Notes: a model not told the origin generated them from the sequence alone. A stretch of DNA of 64,000 bases from Acholoe squamosa (GCA_949317995.1 OX439047.1:37176950-37240949); one strand, 5' to 3'. Shown: positions 19,551-32,806, numbered from the stretch's first letter. Program-made: numbers and translations.

Positions 19551-22420
19551 TCATCCTTCACCATGATTGAGTTTCCACACTATTGAAAAGATATATTGAT
19601 TCAGAAAAGTAAGGAGAGGGCCTCAGTACTAGTGAAGTTGATGACATGTCTGAACCTGGTTAAATTCAGGAGAAGATTGATTGCTGCCCCCCATCATCAC
19701 CCCGACCCCTAGATGCGTTAACTTCTAATACTAAAACGAAGTAAATGCTAAGCTGTGGCATCCTATGCAAGTGGTTGAGCAAGGTGGAGCTAGTCAGGTC
19801 TAAACAATTTGACAGATGGAACCTTCTGAAGCCCAACACCTCTTATTTACTGCCCCCACCCCTCCTCCTCTGCCCTGACTAGGCCTGATGGCAGCTGGCA
19901 TGGCTGATATTGGCTGCTACCAGTAGAGGTCACGGTAGGGGTGCCTCTTATTGACAGCAACAAATTGACAGATGAGTCTTCCAGGGCCATTGGTGGTCAT
20001 TGGGTTATGATTAAATATTGAGCTGACTATATGTGATGTATGCGTTCACATGGAATGTTCTATGTTGTTATATGACGTCTCTTAAGGTGAGACCCTGATT
20101 GAGGATTCCAAGATTTTAAGGAAGCTTGCATGTTGCTATTATAGAAGTCGTGATATGACATGAGATTATTGGTGGATATATGATTAGCTTAGGGACAGAG
20201 TGTGAGTAAAATACCTCATATTCTACATTCTAAATTATCAATAGACAATACATTGTCATTGCTTTGTTATGGCAGCCATGCACTATTTTGCTACATTTTT
20301 GCTCATAGGTATACCTGGTAGGTACGTCTCAAGATGGTACAACTAGACCCCTCCAAATCGTAGTGGGATCCCTCATTTAAAGTGGGTATGTGCGCTAGAG
20401 AGAGACAGAACTGAAATTCACCATTATATGTTTAAAGATTCTGTAAAATGTTCGTCTATTCATTTAGTCATAACACTCTAATACCAGCCCGCTCGAGATG
20501 CCCTAACTTGATGTGTTCCATTGCAACATAATAGAGTACACTGGCGGGAAACAGACCAGATACTAAGATACTTGTTGGCCTGAAAAGGTACTGAGCTCCC
20601 AACAGATTCTATACATGCATTCATAGGTAACACAAAGCCCAAGCTGAGCTGGAAGAATTTGTCTGGATAGCTTTGCTTGTGCCTGATAACCTACTAGTAT
20701 ATTTACACAGAATCTTGAGACATCAGGTAAAGGAATGCCCTAATGATTCTAGGTATTATACAGCACAACACTGCCACCTGAGGATTTATCGTTGTAACTA
20801 GATGTGCTGGGATTTCTGAGGTGTAAAATTGGTGCCCAAATCTGTAATACCTCATATCTGTATATAACCAAATCATATATTTTGCATATAAATTATAATA
20901 TTATTACCGTGTACTTGCATCTCCGAGAAAAGCCCTTGTATTAAGTAATGTACGTCATAGCCAAGTGCGCAAACCTCTGATCTCTCTCACCAGAGTGCAG
21001 CAGGGTTTAGTAGTTACCCCAGCTATGAAAAAACACTCATTGATTGTTTGTAATTGTGCAGAATTAGCCCATAAATCATAGGTAAATAGGGTGTAAGAAC
21101 TACGCTTGATATAACTTAGAGCTTTGAATAGGTGTAGAGAAAGGCATCACTGTGATTAGAATAATTCTAATGACCCATCAAGGTAAAACACCCCTCCACG
21201 GGGATTTTTAATTCCCCATTTGGCCACCAGGGGGCATTGGAGGGGCAAAATTAAAATCTTATAAAAATATGTTAAGCTAATTTTCTATGCAGAATTCAAT
21301 GGTCTCATTTAAAATGCACCATTTTCAGTAGAAATGGCCCATATTTGGATGGTAAAATGAACACGCCTCGATCTGTACATAAAGTATGGCATATTATGCC
21401 ATTTCAAAGTGTCGAGAGTGTGATTTCCAATCAACCTGGACTACTTGATCATTATGTAGTGGCCATGTTCAGTCTTACTATCTTGAGAAATGCCTTCCTG
21501 GGTGTCTTATGTGTGGAACCTTCACTCTCACTCATCTTCAGACCTGCTTATTGTCCTTTCGCGAGTTACCTGACTTGTAATAATCATACCTTATATCGAT
21601 TACAATAAGGAAAATGCAAACATATTGCATTGAAACCCCTAATAAATATTCTTTTCCTAACGCAAGAGGGTCTCATTACTCGTGGCCACCATGAAAGCTG
21701 AACTCCATTTCCTAGATAGCCTTTTATAGAACAATTGCTGTGATTTTACATTACAATATTGTATTTATAATACAGCAATATCAACTAATAATAATTATTC
21801 CCAGCAAATTATATGCCACTTGATTTCACTTGATGTATTCTTGACAGACGGAAGATGGAAGGTGGAACAGATAATTGAATAAAATGAAAAGAATAAATAC
21901 ATGTATATACACAGTCATATGATTATATTGGCAAAATCCCCTGCATGGCGAAAAAAATATAGTGAACAGCATTATTTTTCTTTGTCAATCAGTATATGTA
22001 TAACAGAAAATAAATCGAGTCTGTGTTTAGTGCTGTCTTACTGTTGTTCATAGTTGTTCATGTTTAATGCTGTCTTACTGTTGTTTATAAAGTAAAGAAA
22101 AGAAGAAAAGAAAACATGCCACCGTTATACGTGTTACAATACTGTCAAAATTATGATACAATAAGGATGCGTAGGGCATAAACGGAGTGAAATAATGTGA
22201 CAGATCCCCTCAGAATGAGAAAGAATATGACAGAAACCAGACCTGATATTGACACCAACTCCTATTTGTGGCAATATGCTGCATTTATGGGATGCGCTAT
22301 TGAACTGTCACCTGATTAATATGTTCCTGATCGTGATTAGTAAACGATGGGTGACCCCATGCAGTGATGTTGTTCACTGCGTGTATGGGTATTGTGATAG
22401 ACGTGGGAGGCAGCAGGAGA
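19551..22420. other. no gene recognised
   Basis: No exon or RNA gene was identified. A stretch near 21.44-21.50 kb (CTTGAGAAATGCC context) resembles one at 23.91 kb, so some dispersed repeat is present. The remainder looks unique. Confidence 0.4.
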
Positions 22421-22425
22421 CGTCG

Positions 22426-22625
22426 GCGGAGATCCGGCGGAGATCGGCAGAGATCCGGCGGACCTATGACGTCAACAGTGACGTCACACACGAGGTCACA
22501 TAATCACGACTATAAAAGGTCACTCCCCCTAGAAAAACTTTACGGTCAGACGGGACAGGGTACTGCAGTCATTATGTATAACAATGTTCAAGAGGAAGAA
22601 AACTGCATAGTGCCAGTAAGGAATC
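22426..22625 (+). promoter_or_regulatory. CRE/TATA core promoter-like block with possible short first exon
   Basis: In order: about three CGGCGGAGATC-type GC-rich units (22426-22462), two perfect cAMP-response elements TGACGTCA (22467-22474, 22479-22486), a TATA box CTATAAAAGG (TATAAAAG 22511-22518) and a TCAGAC initiator-like site about 35 bp downstream. An ATG at 22576 opens a 14-codon reading frame ending at a plausible donor (CCA|GTAAGG). No downstream exon could be linked. It may drive an unrecognised gene or a retroelement relic. Function is inferred from motif order only. Confidence 0.4.
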
Positions 22626-23139
22626 TTCATGGGAATGCGAAAATCCAAGTAAAATTGCCAAGATCTTATTAAAGAGATGTATATGACAAGAGCCCTCTAT
22701 ACAGGGGCAAACACCTTTGGGACCAACTGGCAGCAAATGTACAACGCGCAGAACCTAAGGAGGCTTTTCTTAGAATGCTGTGATCTAATATACTAGGCAC
22801 CTACTACGACTTGGCGTACACAACAACACACACACATTGACTACATGGGATGGGATATAAGAGGGGCGTTTAGTTGAAAAACTCATTTTCTTTTGTACTG
22901 AGATCTTTATTGCCTGAAAAACAACAACAACACGCTCGATTTCTATTCCATAATTCCGTTCAAAGAAAAAGACGCTGAAAAAAACACCCTTTTTTTCATT
23001 TTCATTCCGTGCCTAGCAATGCCTTGTATCTTATTTGAAGAAGTCATCTTTTCCAGTCACAGTGGTGTGTTACAAATGTAACGTCCTTGTAACAAATAAT
23101 GCACTAAGACGTATTCGGTTCAACAAACTTGAAACACTA

Positions 23140-23990
23140 CCATAAATTATGGTAGATGTTTTGGAACATGTGCATGATGTCATAGATATAGCACAAAAAA
23201 AACTTCTTTAAACTATATTTGGAAGCCAAAGACCCGAGAACTATAAGCTAAAATTTTTCACTTCTGTATCTATTAATTTTGCTTCCGAATATAGGCCCCT
23301 TCTTAGAAATATATGACCAAATATTGTACAGGGCATATATGCCCTGTACAAAATTTTGGACCTTTACCTTACCATGTCCAGAGATATGAGGGATCGCTTA
23401 CCGTCCTACATGTAGGACTTCTTACTTCTGTCCTTTGAAATTTGTATTCTTTTGGTAGCCATGGAAACCACAATTCCTGTAGTGCCAGAAACTGACCAGA
23501 AAATATGGCCATTTATGCCATACAAGAATCAAAGCTTCGGCTATAGAGGATCCATAAATTAGCACCTTCCTACATGTAGGACAGTAGGACTTTGGGCGTC
23601 TGTCTCCTCTGAAAAGGTCCAAATCTTTACCAGAAGGTAATTTCCTAAGTAGTATGTGTTTTGGGACATGTGTGTAATGTCATAAAAGTACCTAAGAATA
23701 CCCGTATGGAGCATTTTTGGGAGCCTTGGGCCTAGAACTATAGGATGTAACATTTTACTTCCATATCTGTTAAGCTTACATGTGGATATAGACCTCTTCC
23801 CATGATGTCACATAGGCATCCTACATGTACGACAGTAGGGCTATCTGGGTTAACTACGATCACGTTCTCTAATTTTGAAGGTTTTAAATCGTAGTTGCTG
23901 TGTTCAGTTGTACCGTCTTGAGAAATGCCCTCCTGGGGCCACATTCACAGCCAACGTTTGGCCCATCTGTGTCCCTTCATTCGTTATATT
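23140..23990. repeat. degenerate direct repeats with CCTACATGTAGGAC words and a palindrome
   Basis: Two blocks about 500 bp apart (23.14-23.30 and 23.64-23.82 kb) share diverged sequence: TTTGG(A/G)ACATGTG, GAACTATA, ATCT(A/G)TTAA. CCTACATGTAGGAC-type palindromic words recur near 23404, 23567 and 23819. A perfect 28-bp palindrome (half TTGTACAGGGCATA) is at 23324-23351. Confidence 0.5.
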
Positions 23991-23999
23991 TCCCCCATA

Positions 24000-25942
24000 A
24001 GCGGATCCTCTAATATAGCTGATCTTTGGCCCGAATTTGCATCGGCTTGCATTGAGAATCGCTGTGTACCGTTGTGCATGAATCGTGTTAATGGCATGAG
24101 CATAAAATCGGGGCGATAGACAAGAACTTGACAATAATATCCAAAAATCTGCTATGGTGGAGGACCCGCTATAGACATAAATGCCAAATGATAGCAATGA
24201 AGCCCACAAATTGGTCCATCTGTGTGCAGTGGATGCGGCCCTTTGTAAATACACAGGAATTTGAATATGTAGACTATAGTTTTTACGTGGGTGCAACTTA
24301 TACTTTTGAAAACATCAAAGCATTAATTCTGACCAATTGAGCAAAGTGCATATCTATATATAGCGACAATACAACTGCTAATCATGACTCATGCTCCTAA
24401 TCTAAAAAGAAAAGGGTTATTTTCCTCGATGATGAGCCTATTATTTTATACATTTACACTCCACGCCCATCATCAGTGATCATCACTTGATTCGTACAGG
24501 TTCATAGTATAAAGATCTTAATGTTGGAATCGTCACCTTTAAAGGTAAATCGTGTCAGAAAGGAAATGGGTAAGCGTGAGGTTTTATTCTAATTAGAATG
24601 CTAATTTGAGATCAGTTTAGATTGTTCATCCCAAACTTTGTGAGAGGTGACTATTGATGCTTAAGATGATGTGTTAAGTAGATAATATTATGATGGTGTT
24701 CCTCCGTGATAGCTAAGTCAGACATGGTATGCAATGGCTGGTTCCCTTTACGGTTATACCTCTTTTTGACCACCCATTTATAGTTACATCTTGCAAAAGG
24801 CCAATGCTTTAATATTCTAGCAATGATTACCTAACTGAATGCTTCAAGATTGAGTAGCAGTATAGTAAAATGTACTCTTCAAATCGGCATGAGGGAACCA
24901 AGGGAATCTCCTTGTCAGTGGTGCATTCAAGCGTCATGCGGACACTACATGATCAATAGATTCTGAAATGGTGATCATATATGTCAGTGCAGTGACAGGC
25001 AATGGGCCTTTGTATAAATGCAGCAATTCTAGTGTTAATCGAGATTATCTATTTGATATAGTCTTTTATATAATCTATTTCTGTAACATATGATAAAGCC
25101 AGGCGCATTGACCTACTTCCTTTTTCCGCTGGCACATGCCTAATCAATCATAATATCCCAAAGAATAGCAATATGCCATTACTTGTGGACTGCATGTTAA
25201 GCTTTGTGCCATCTAAAACCTTTGCACTCAGTCTACACTGTAAAAATATTGCCGTCAGAAAAATGATTCTGGGAAAAGCTTTCGCAATTGTTATCACGGG
25301 GAACACCTTTACTCACTGAAAAGATGGGCCTCTATGAAGGTGATCAGTACTGATGACTTAAAGAAAGTGAAGATACATAGACAAGGTAGGCACTACCTAT
25401 CATCTTTCAATTTGGCATTTTTCTTATACCCTGATGTCTTTTGCCATCCATAGGAACATTTGGTAAATGCAACATAAAAATGAGGCAACGTTTTATCAAA
25501 TTTAGTGGTTTTCACAGGAAGTATTTCCTGCTTCGTGTTTGTATTTTTATACAAATTCTACAAAATGAATATAAGGTGCATCCTAAATTGGATACAGACA
25601 TTTGCAACCACGCAGTCTGCGGATTATTATTCAAGCCGATTGTGCCCAACTTATATATGAAGACCGCCCCCCACCCCTTTTAGATATATAAAATATGTGG
25701 AAATGGTTGCTGAATTCTAATTGTTTGTGTCATAGAAAAAGCTTGACATGTTTAACAGAACACAATAGAAAGGTTGTGATGTTCGAACAATGTGAATGTC
25801 GACCAACTTGATGCTAAATTGGAAAAATACCATAAAGCATCAAATGTTCATTATGCTAGGGCAAGATCATGCATTGTATAAATAATACATCGCTGAGCAG
25901 TAGGAGAATAATTTGCATGATGTTGAATAGCATTGGGTACCC
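24000..25942. other. no gene recognised
   Basis: Only short ORFs and no repeat boundaries. A CACTGTAAAAATATTGCC string at about 25237 matches the terminus of the CACTGTAAA MITE family, but no second end was found. Confidence 0.4.
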
Positions 25943-26328
25943 TGCATATTGTAATTGAATAAAGGCTGACACCAAGTATAGATTTAACAAACTTGTATTG
26001 TTTTATTCAAGGGTCACACCCCGGCCTGCCCGTAGGCTTAGGTTCATCTGTTAACGTGATTCTCTGATGACACGGCGGCACACCCAGCTCATTCTGTTCT
26101 CCTGGCAGACTATCGTCTCTATCCAATTCCAGCAGGTCTGAACCTAGCTGCTCGTCTGCCCATCAAAATGTCTCATCAGAACTGGTCTAAGACCCCAATG
26201 TATTCTAAACATTGACTTAAATACCCTTCTCTGATCCTCATGACGTCACTCCCTACATCACGCCCCTTTCTCTTCCAAATAAGACCTGGTAACAGCTTTC
26301 GCTATGCCCCTGGTGTTGGGCCATGACA
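25943..26328 (-). mobile_element. putative solo LTR (minus strand)
   Basis: Read on the minus strand, the block begins TGTCATGGCCCAACACC, has a CRE TGACGTCA (26241-26248) and a TATTTAAG box (about 26217-26224), then a transcribed-looking GC-richer part and AATAAA hexamers near GAATAAAACAATACAAG. It ends close to ATATGCA. This promoter-then-poly(A) order within about 390 bp fits an LTR. No clear target duplication and no partner LTR were found, so the left boundary is uncertain. Confidence 0.4.
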
Positions 26329-26597
26329 CTAATGACTCTGCATCTCTGCCGGATCCGCCCGTCTCACTTTGTTTACTCTGCCGGAACCGTCTCCATTACT
26401 GTATATACGTACACAGATAATGAATTATACATAATAGCATGCATTAAGGATGAGTCTATTTTTTCCTCATTCTTTTATTAGATGCATGCTAGCACTAATA
26501 ACTCTGTTCAGGTGAATGATTAGATACACAGTTTTTGACAGGTTGAAATGAACCTACAATTCTGGACCAGTAGATATCCAGAGCACCAGGTATCCCA

Positions 26598-26788
26598 CAC
26601 TGTAAAAGAAATGTAGTCGAAATAACGGCAGAATCCTTGTTCCAAAGTTGCCAGGGATCTATCGTTATTTTCACAGAGATTTCTTGTACCATTCTACTGG
26701 CACCTGGGACTTCTTGTAAAAACTATGGTTCACACTGCAATTTTACGAGGCTCCCTGGTAGATAGATTCAATAGTTACTATTACAGTG
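26598..26788 (-). mobile_element. MITE with CACTGTAAA termini, copy 2 (191 bp)
   Basis: It begins CACTGTAAAAG and ends ATTACAGTG. Its reverse complement aligns with 15094-15299 over the full length. The termini form a short TIR. Non-coding. Confidence 0.65.
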
Positions 26789-27714
26789 CAAGCACACTTA
26801 ACTGACTTTTGCTGTGAAGGGTCAGACAGTTACAATGATGCCCAAAGTGCCCCCTCCCTACACCAAATACAAATGCATACCATGAAATGACCTAACGCAG
26901 TCTGAACTTCATGAATATTTCCCATTCTACCCACCTTAAAACGAGGTCCAGAATGGGAGTCAAATGTCACAATGAGTTAAAAAATCAAGTTTCCGCATAG
27001 TAGGGCAGGTAGTCTGCTCAAGATTTGTCAACTCTACTTGGATGGTATACTGTAACGTAAAGTGCACATCCCCTGACAAGCTATTTTCAGAAATCATTGG
27101 CATACACAGATACATTGGGATTTGTGCCTATACCGGTTATCGTGTATATTTACAATTCATTACAGAGTCTTATTGTATACAGAAAGTAGTTAACCTAGAA
27201 TAGCCGACTGCAGGTCCTAAATAATCCTAAATGATTAGTCTGGTCCAGTTATGGGTAAACTTCCTTAAAGGATTTAAATGCGTTAGACACACTTCAGACA
27301 GAGGCTGTCAATATCTATGCTGAGGTCTGCAGTATGCATCCTGACTGTGTTCCTGCATGGCTTGTTTTCGGTACATTAGATTGAAAAAGCGGACCTAAAG
27401 TATGATGTTACATCGAAAAAATATTCAATGGTCTAACATAATGATCATCCAAAAAGTAAGTCTGACAGAGGAGACCTGCACTAATACAACGCAAAAAGCA
27501 AGATGATGATATCTTCAACAGGGAATGCTTAAGAGCGGGCTGTTCATAATGGGGAAAAGAAAGATATTTTGTCCCTGCTGCTCTATGATATTTGGCTGGC
27601 GACCTGACTGTATGTTGGGGACATCATACAGGCAGGCCATGTCTAAGAAGTTACAGTCAATCACCCCTGTTTTACCCCTTACTAACAAGACACTTATATG
27701 AACAGAGATCATTT

Positions 27715-28128
27715 GCCTCTCGCACTCAACCTCAGATCTCAGAATCCCATAGCGTTACGGTCCCAATGAGATCAGTCCGTCATGCTAGAGGCATGTGATT
27801 TCAGGGATGTCAACACAACAAAACCGCTGATTAACAGCAAACTGACGGCCCTCAGTCACTGACGGACTTGGTAGGGGCAATATCCTTAGCCCTTAAATTG
27901 TTTCTAGTTCTATATGAGCTTTGAGTATGATTATTTAGTTCACTATTAATCACTGTTTATTTTAATTCCACTATCACTGCACACCGGCGGCCGACTTCAG
28001 CCGCTAGCCGGCCACTATCACTGCATGTGACATCATGACCTCATGACCTAATTGGATCTGAAAATGAGGCTCGCTGAAATCACCATAACACTATGGGATT
28101 CTGAGATCTGAGGTTGAGTGCGAGAGGC
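27715..28128. repeat. perfect 37-bp inverted repeats, 414-bp span
   Basis: 27715-27751 (starting GCCTCTCGCACTCAACC) is exactly reverse-complemented at 28092-28128. Similarity continues outwards (AGAGATCAT versus GTGATCTCT). Perfect identity in otherwise diverged DNA suggests either a young foldback/MITE or recent local inversion-duplication. No coding sequence is supported. Confidence 0.6.
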
Positions 28129-28260
28129 ACGTGATCTCTTTTCATAGGGGTCCACAAGAGGGAACCTTAGCACCCCAATGGTTAGCCTGTCTCTCCTATA
28201 CAGATGTTTGGAAGATAAACTTAGTGTAATTGGAGAATCTAAATCTCCCATCTAGTGGAT

Positions 28261-29414
28261 TTCAAGAGAACTTCTCCACATGATCTGGGAAAAGTAATTA
28301 TCATCAGACATCGCCTGTGGATATTGGGCCCTCAAATACCTGCAGGGAACCAGTGTACTATGATATAAACTATGTGCTCAGAGGCACCGGCCACATTGTG
28401 GAGTGGACCCAGCATAGACCATGCAGAACATGGTGATCACACTGCCGGCAGCTATTGAACATTAAATGACCTCCTTCTTTTACACCTATCTGTGGTAAGG
28501 AAAATTGGGAAAGGTGTTGACAGAGGAAGTGTAATAATTATGAATGATGACATTTCTAATGGTATTATTTATTCTATGTTCCTGGTAATTCATAATTGTT
28601 ATTTTTATAGTAGTTTGGCAAGGGATAAAGAGGAAGGGATATTAAAGTCTACTTCTACCTCCAGTTAGTAGTCCAGTCGTTTTAGTCATTATATCCATGG
28701 CAAATTGCAAAAGTATTTATTTTACCATCACATGGCTCAGAAAGGTTTACTGAATCACCAAAAAAAAGGTCCCCACAAATTGAAACAGTGGAACATTGTC
28801 AAATACGCATAAATGCCTCCGAATCACCAAACTCCCTCTCTCAGTGCACAGATATTGCCCTAGGAAGTTGCTTTGATCAATCCTATCCCCATGAATCTGA
28901 CCCACAGAATTTATTGAGACACTTGGTTTGTTGCTAGGATAAATGTTTGCTGAGCTACAGCTACTCTACATGTCCATTTCCCTAGCAACAGAGGTCTACC
29001 TGACACCCAGCTCAATTCTCGAAATACAGAAGTGCAGTCAACTCATTCTCTACGGGCCCAAAATTGAACCAACAACTCAAACTACTGGTACCCTAGCAAA
29101 CCATGTCTCTAAAAGACGGGTCTTCTTCAATATTATACCAGTATGAGCCTAGTTTATCAATGGGAGGATATAATACGACCAAATTGCAAATTTGTACTTT
29201 TCAAAATGATGCCAAATGGCATCATCAGTTGAGGGCCATGTGATGCCAAATGACATCACCCGTTTTTGGCCATTTGATGCCAATTGGCATCGTCAGAAGT
29301 TAATGAGTTAAGTGAGCCCAAGTATATTCATGATGTAATTCACTTCTTATTGACTGTCTCAATAGATTCTGCAGGTCGGATTTCTGGGGATAGGATAGAT
29401 TAAAACTTCCTTGT
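28261..29414. other. no gene recognised
   Basis: Contains a short run (29210-29300) of the repeated phrase (A)TGCCAA(A/T)TG(G/A)CATC in both orientations. Otherwise featureless. Confidence 0.4.
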
Positions 29415-29809
29415 GAAAATATGTGCACTGAGAGAGGGAGTTTGAAGCCGTATTGGTTTTTGTTCAATATGTTTTTTTTCCTCCAGCGTTTTAGTAATAC
29501 TACCATGAATAATTTTTTAAGCAGTTTACCTGGAAGTGGAAGCAGAGTAATAGGTCGCCAAATTTTTATATCCAATAAATCACCCTGTTTAGGAATTGGA
29601 ACAAGTAAACCATAATTATAACCAGGACCTTGGAAAAGATCCGGTTCAGAGTTGGAGACTAACTTATCAGGTACTGCTAGGAAAGCATCCTTTAAAACTC
29701 ATGAGTTTACTCCAGTAATTCCACATGATTTGTTAATACTAATACCATTTACAAGTTTAGGTAAATTATCAGTGTTGATAAGCTCATGCAAGTCCATTGC
29801 TGGATAGTC
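29415..29809 (-). pseudogene. LINE (non-LTR retrotransposon) reverse-transcriptase fragment, downstream part
   Basis: The minus-strand frame shows the typical N-terminal RT region: a Lys-Ser-Cys-Gly block (INKSCGITGVNS, where active copies have KSPGxDG-like residues), LVPIPKQGDLLDIK, WRPITLLPLPGKLLKK and LNKNQYGF. There is an internal stop before VLKDAF. Similarity is lost after QYGF, so the palm with the YADD-type motif is missing. The upstream part of the same ORF lies at 32816-33075, separated by the inserted foldback element. Confidence 0.7.
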
Positions 29810-29818
29810 CTCAGGTAC

Positions 29819-32806
29819 AGAAGCCGACGTGGGCCACTATGTAGACATGCCTATGTCCCTTAGTGATTCTGCACATATACTATATAGAGATGACTATGGT
29901 GTATGCGGTTTCAGCTGTCAAGTGTAAAAATCTGCTGTTAGTCTGTCAATTACTGTATTCTAGTTTGCTGTCAAGGGAAAAAAATCAGCTGTCTGTCTGT
30001 CAACTTTCTTATTGATGCTTGTGACAGGTATCCTTTAAGCCTGGAAGCATTGAAGGCAGGAATATTGGCAGGGAGGAAGTGAGGGAGGGGAGAGGGAAGG
30101 AGGGGGTAGGAGGAAGGAAGATAGGGAATGAGTGGAAGGAATGAGAGGAGGGAAGGAGTGGAGGGAAGGACTGAAGTAAAGGAGTGGAGGGAGGGTGGAG
30201 ATGGATGAATGAATGATTGAGTTGAAGGTGAGTGAGTTGAAGGCAGGAATATCGAGAAGGAGGGAGGGAGTGAGGGAGGGGGAGAGGGAAGGAGGGGGTA
30301 GGAGGAAGGAGTGGAGGTAACGAATGGAAGGAATGAGAGGAGGGAAGGAGTGGAGGAGAGAAGGGGAGGGAATGAGTGGAGAGAGGGAGGAAATGGGTGA
30401 GTGAATGAATGAATGAGTGAGTGAGTGAAGGGAGGGAGGGAATGAAGGGAGGGAGGCAGAAGTGAATGAGTGAGGGGAGGGCAAGAAAGACTGAGGGAGT
30501 GAGTGAGGGAGAGGAAGGGAGGGAGGGAGTGAGTCAGGGATGACAGCTAGGATGCAGGGAGGGAGGGAGTGAGTAATGAGTGGCAAGGGTAGAAGGGAGG
30601 CAGTCAGATTGATCCAACTTGAGTAAATTGGGTCAAAATGAGTCAATATTGATCAATTGGCCCAGATTTGGGCCAAATTAAGTCAGACATACTTCACATG
30701 GGTTAATTAGGTCAAAAGAGGTCCATCAAAGTCGAAATGGGTAAAAGTTGTCCAAATTGGGTAAATTGGGTCAAAACAGGTTAATCTAGGTCAAAATAGG
30801 CAAAAGTGACACAAATAGGGAGGGGAAGTCACGTCACGTGCGGGCGGATTCTGTGCTCAGCATATTATCGCCCGCAGGCTTGAAGGATAGGGGAATATTT
30901 TAAGCCTAGCATAACTTTTTTAAGAATGAGAGTTGAGCCTTAAAATTTTATATATGGTGGGCCTCCAGGTCAATTCAAATATTGGTCATTTTAGTTCCAA
31001 ATCAGAAATTTTTTTCAGACATAGTTTATCGCGAGACTTAGGCTCCCTATTGGGTAAATTAGGTCAAACTAGGTTAATCTAGGTCAAAATGGGTAAAAGT
31101 GACCCAAATTGGGTAAATTAGGTCAAAACAGTTTAATCTAGGTCAGAATAGGCAAAAGTGACACAAATTGGGTAAATTAGGTCAAACCAGGTTAATCTAG
31201 GTCAAAATGGGTAAAAGTGGCCCAAATTGGGTAAATTGGGTAAAATCAGGTCAATATGGGTCAAATTAGCTGAAAATATGTTAGTTAGATCAAAACAGGG
31301 CAAATTGCGATTAATTAGTTCAAATTAGTCAAAAAGTAGGTCAATTAGTGATAAATTTAGTCAAATTAGCCGAAAAAAGGCCAATTTTATCAAGATAGGT
31401 CAATTTAGCCAAAAATAGGTCAATAAGTGACAAATTAGGTCAAATCAGCCGAAAATAGGCCAATTGCATCAAGCTATGTTAAATTAGGTCAAAATGGATC
31501 TTAATAGGTGAATGTTGGTCAAATTGGACAAATTCTGTCATGATAAAGTAGTGGCCGAAAATGGACCAACTAGGTCAAAGTAGGTCAAAAGAGGCTTTAA
31601 TAGGTTCAATTTGTCTAATCTGGCCTTATTTGACCACTCTAATCTATTTTTCTCCATTTTAACCTCATTTGACCTAATTTCACCCAAATTGTCCAATTTT
31701 TGACCTATTTGACCTAATTTCATGTAATTCCCCTATTTTCGGCTGATTTGACCTAACTTATCACAATTTGACCTATATTGTCACAATTTGACCTAATTTG
31801 ATGTAATTGACCTATTTTCGACAAACTTGATCTAATTTGTCACAATTTGACCTATTTTGACTTAATTGGCCTATTGTCGGCTAATTTGAACTAACTCGGA
31901 CAGATTGGAACCAATTTGACCTACTTTGATCCAATATGACTTTTTTTAGCTGATTTGTTGTGATTGATCCATGTTTGGCCAATTTACTTAATTTAACCTA
32001 TCCTCTTGACTCATTTTGACCCATTTTACTCAACTTTTTGTGATTGACTGATGTTTGACCTACCTGACCAATTTTGACCCATATTCCCCTGCTTTGACCC
32101 ACTTTGCTCATGGTAGGTCCATCTGACTTAATTTTGCCCTATTATCTTATATGACCCCTGCTCCCTCGCTCCATCCCTGACTCACTCCTCCTTTCTCCCT
32201 TCATATCTCCCTCACTCCCTCAATCACTCCCTCCCTCACTGCCTGCCTGCACCCCTGTCTCCCTGCTTCCCTCCCTCACTTCCTCCTGCATTCCCTGCCT
32301 CATTCCCTTCCTCACTCACTCGCTTGCTCACTCACTCACTCATTCATTCCCTCCCTCTGTCCCTCCCTTCCTCCCTCCACTAATTCCCTCCCTGTTCAGG
32401 ACTACCTCCCTGCCTACCTGGCTACCTGCCTCCCTCCCTGCCTCCCTGACTGCCTCCCTGCCTCCCTGCCTCCCTGTCTGCCTGCCTCCCTGCCTGCCTC
32501 ACTGCCTCCCTCCCTCCCTCACTCACTCATAGCTTTGACCCTCAATCTCTGTGTCCCTCATTCAGTGCTTCCAACTTAAAGGATACCTGTCACAAGCAAC
32601 AGTAAGAAAGATGACAGACAGACAGCTAATATTTGCCCTTGACAGCAAACTATAATACAGTACTTGACAGACTGACAGCATATTTCTACACTTGACAGCA
32701 AAACACACTCACACATTTATAGTCTCTATACTACTATGTATGACTTGAGTAAAACTCACTAAGAGGCATAGACATGTCTACATGGTGGCACACGTCGGCT
32801 TCCGTA
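29819..32806. mobile_element. 3-kb foldback element with 9-bp target duplication, inserted in a LINE
   Basis: Inverted termini of about 230 bp (29819-30050 and 32560-32806) start GAAGCCGACGTG. The target duplication CTCAGGTAC is at 29810-29818 and 32807-32815. Inside the left terminus is a GGAGGAAGGGA-type purine tract (30060-30600), then a GGTCAAA-type satellite (30610-31600). The right half mirrors this with TTGACCTAATTT (31600-32150) and CCCTCCCTGCC (32160-32550). The element is thus a giant imperfect palindrome. Long TIRs with a 9-bp duplication recall Mutator-like elements. No transposase is encoded. Confidence 0.75.

Noticed and set aside
22249..22672. Overlapping ORFs of 84-102 codons near the CRE/TATA block
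   Set aside because: They run through the promoter-like elements themselves, so are unlikely to be translated as read.
30035..30646. 203-codon Ser/Pro/Leu-rich minus-strand ORF
   Set aside because: Lies wholly in the GGAGGAAGGG purine tract of the foldback element; compositional.
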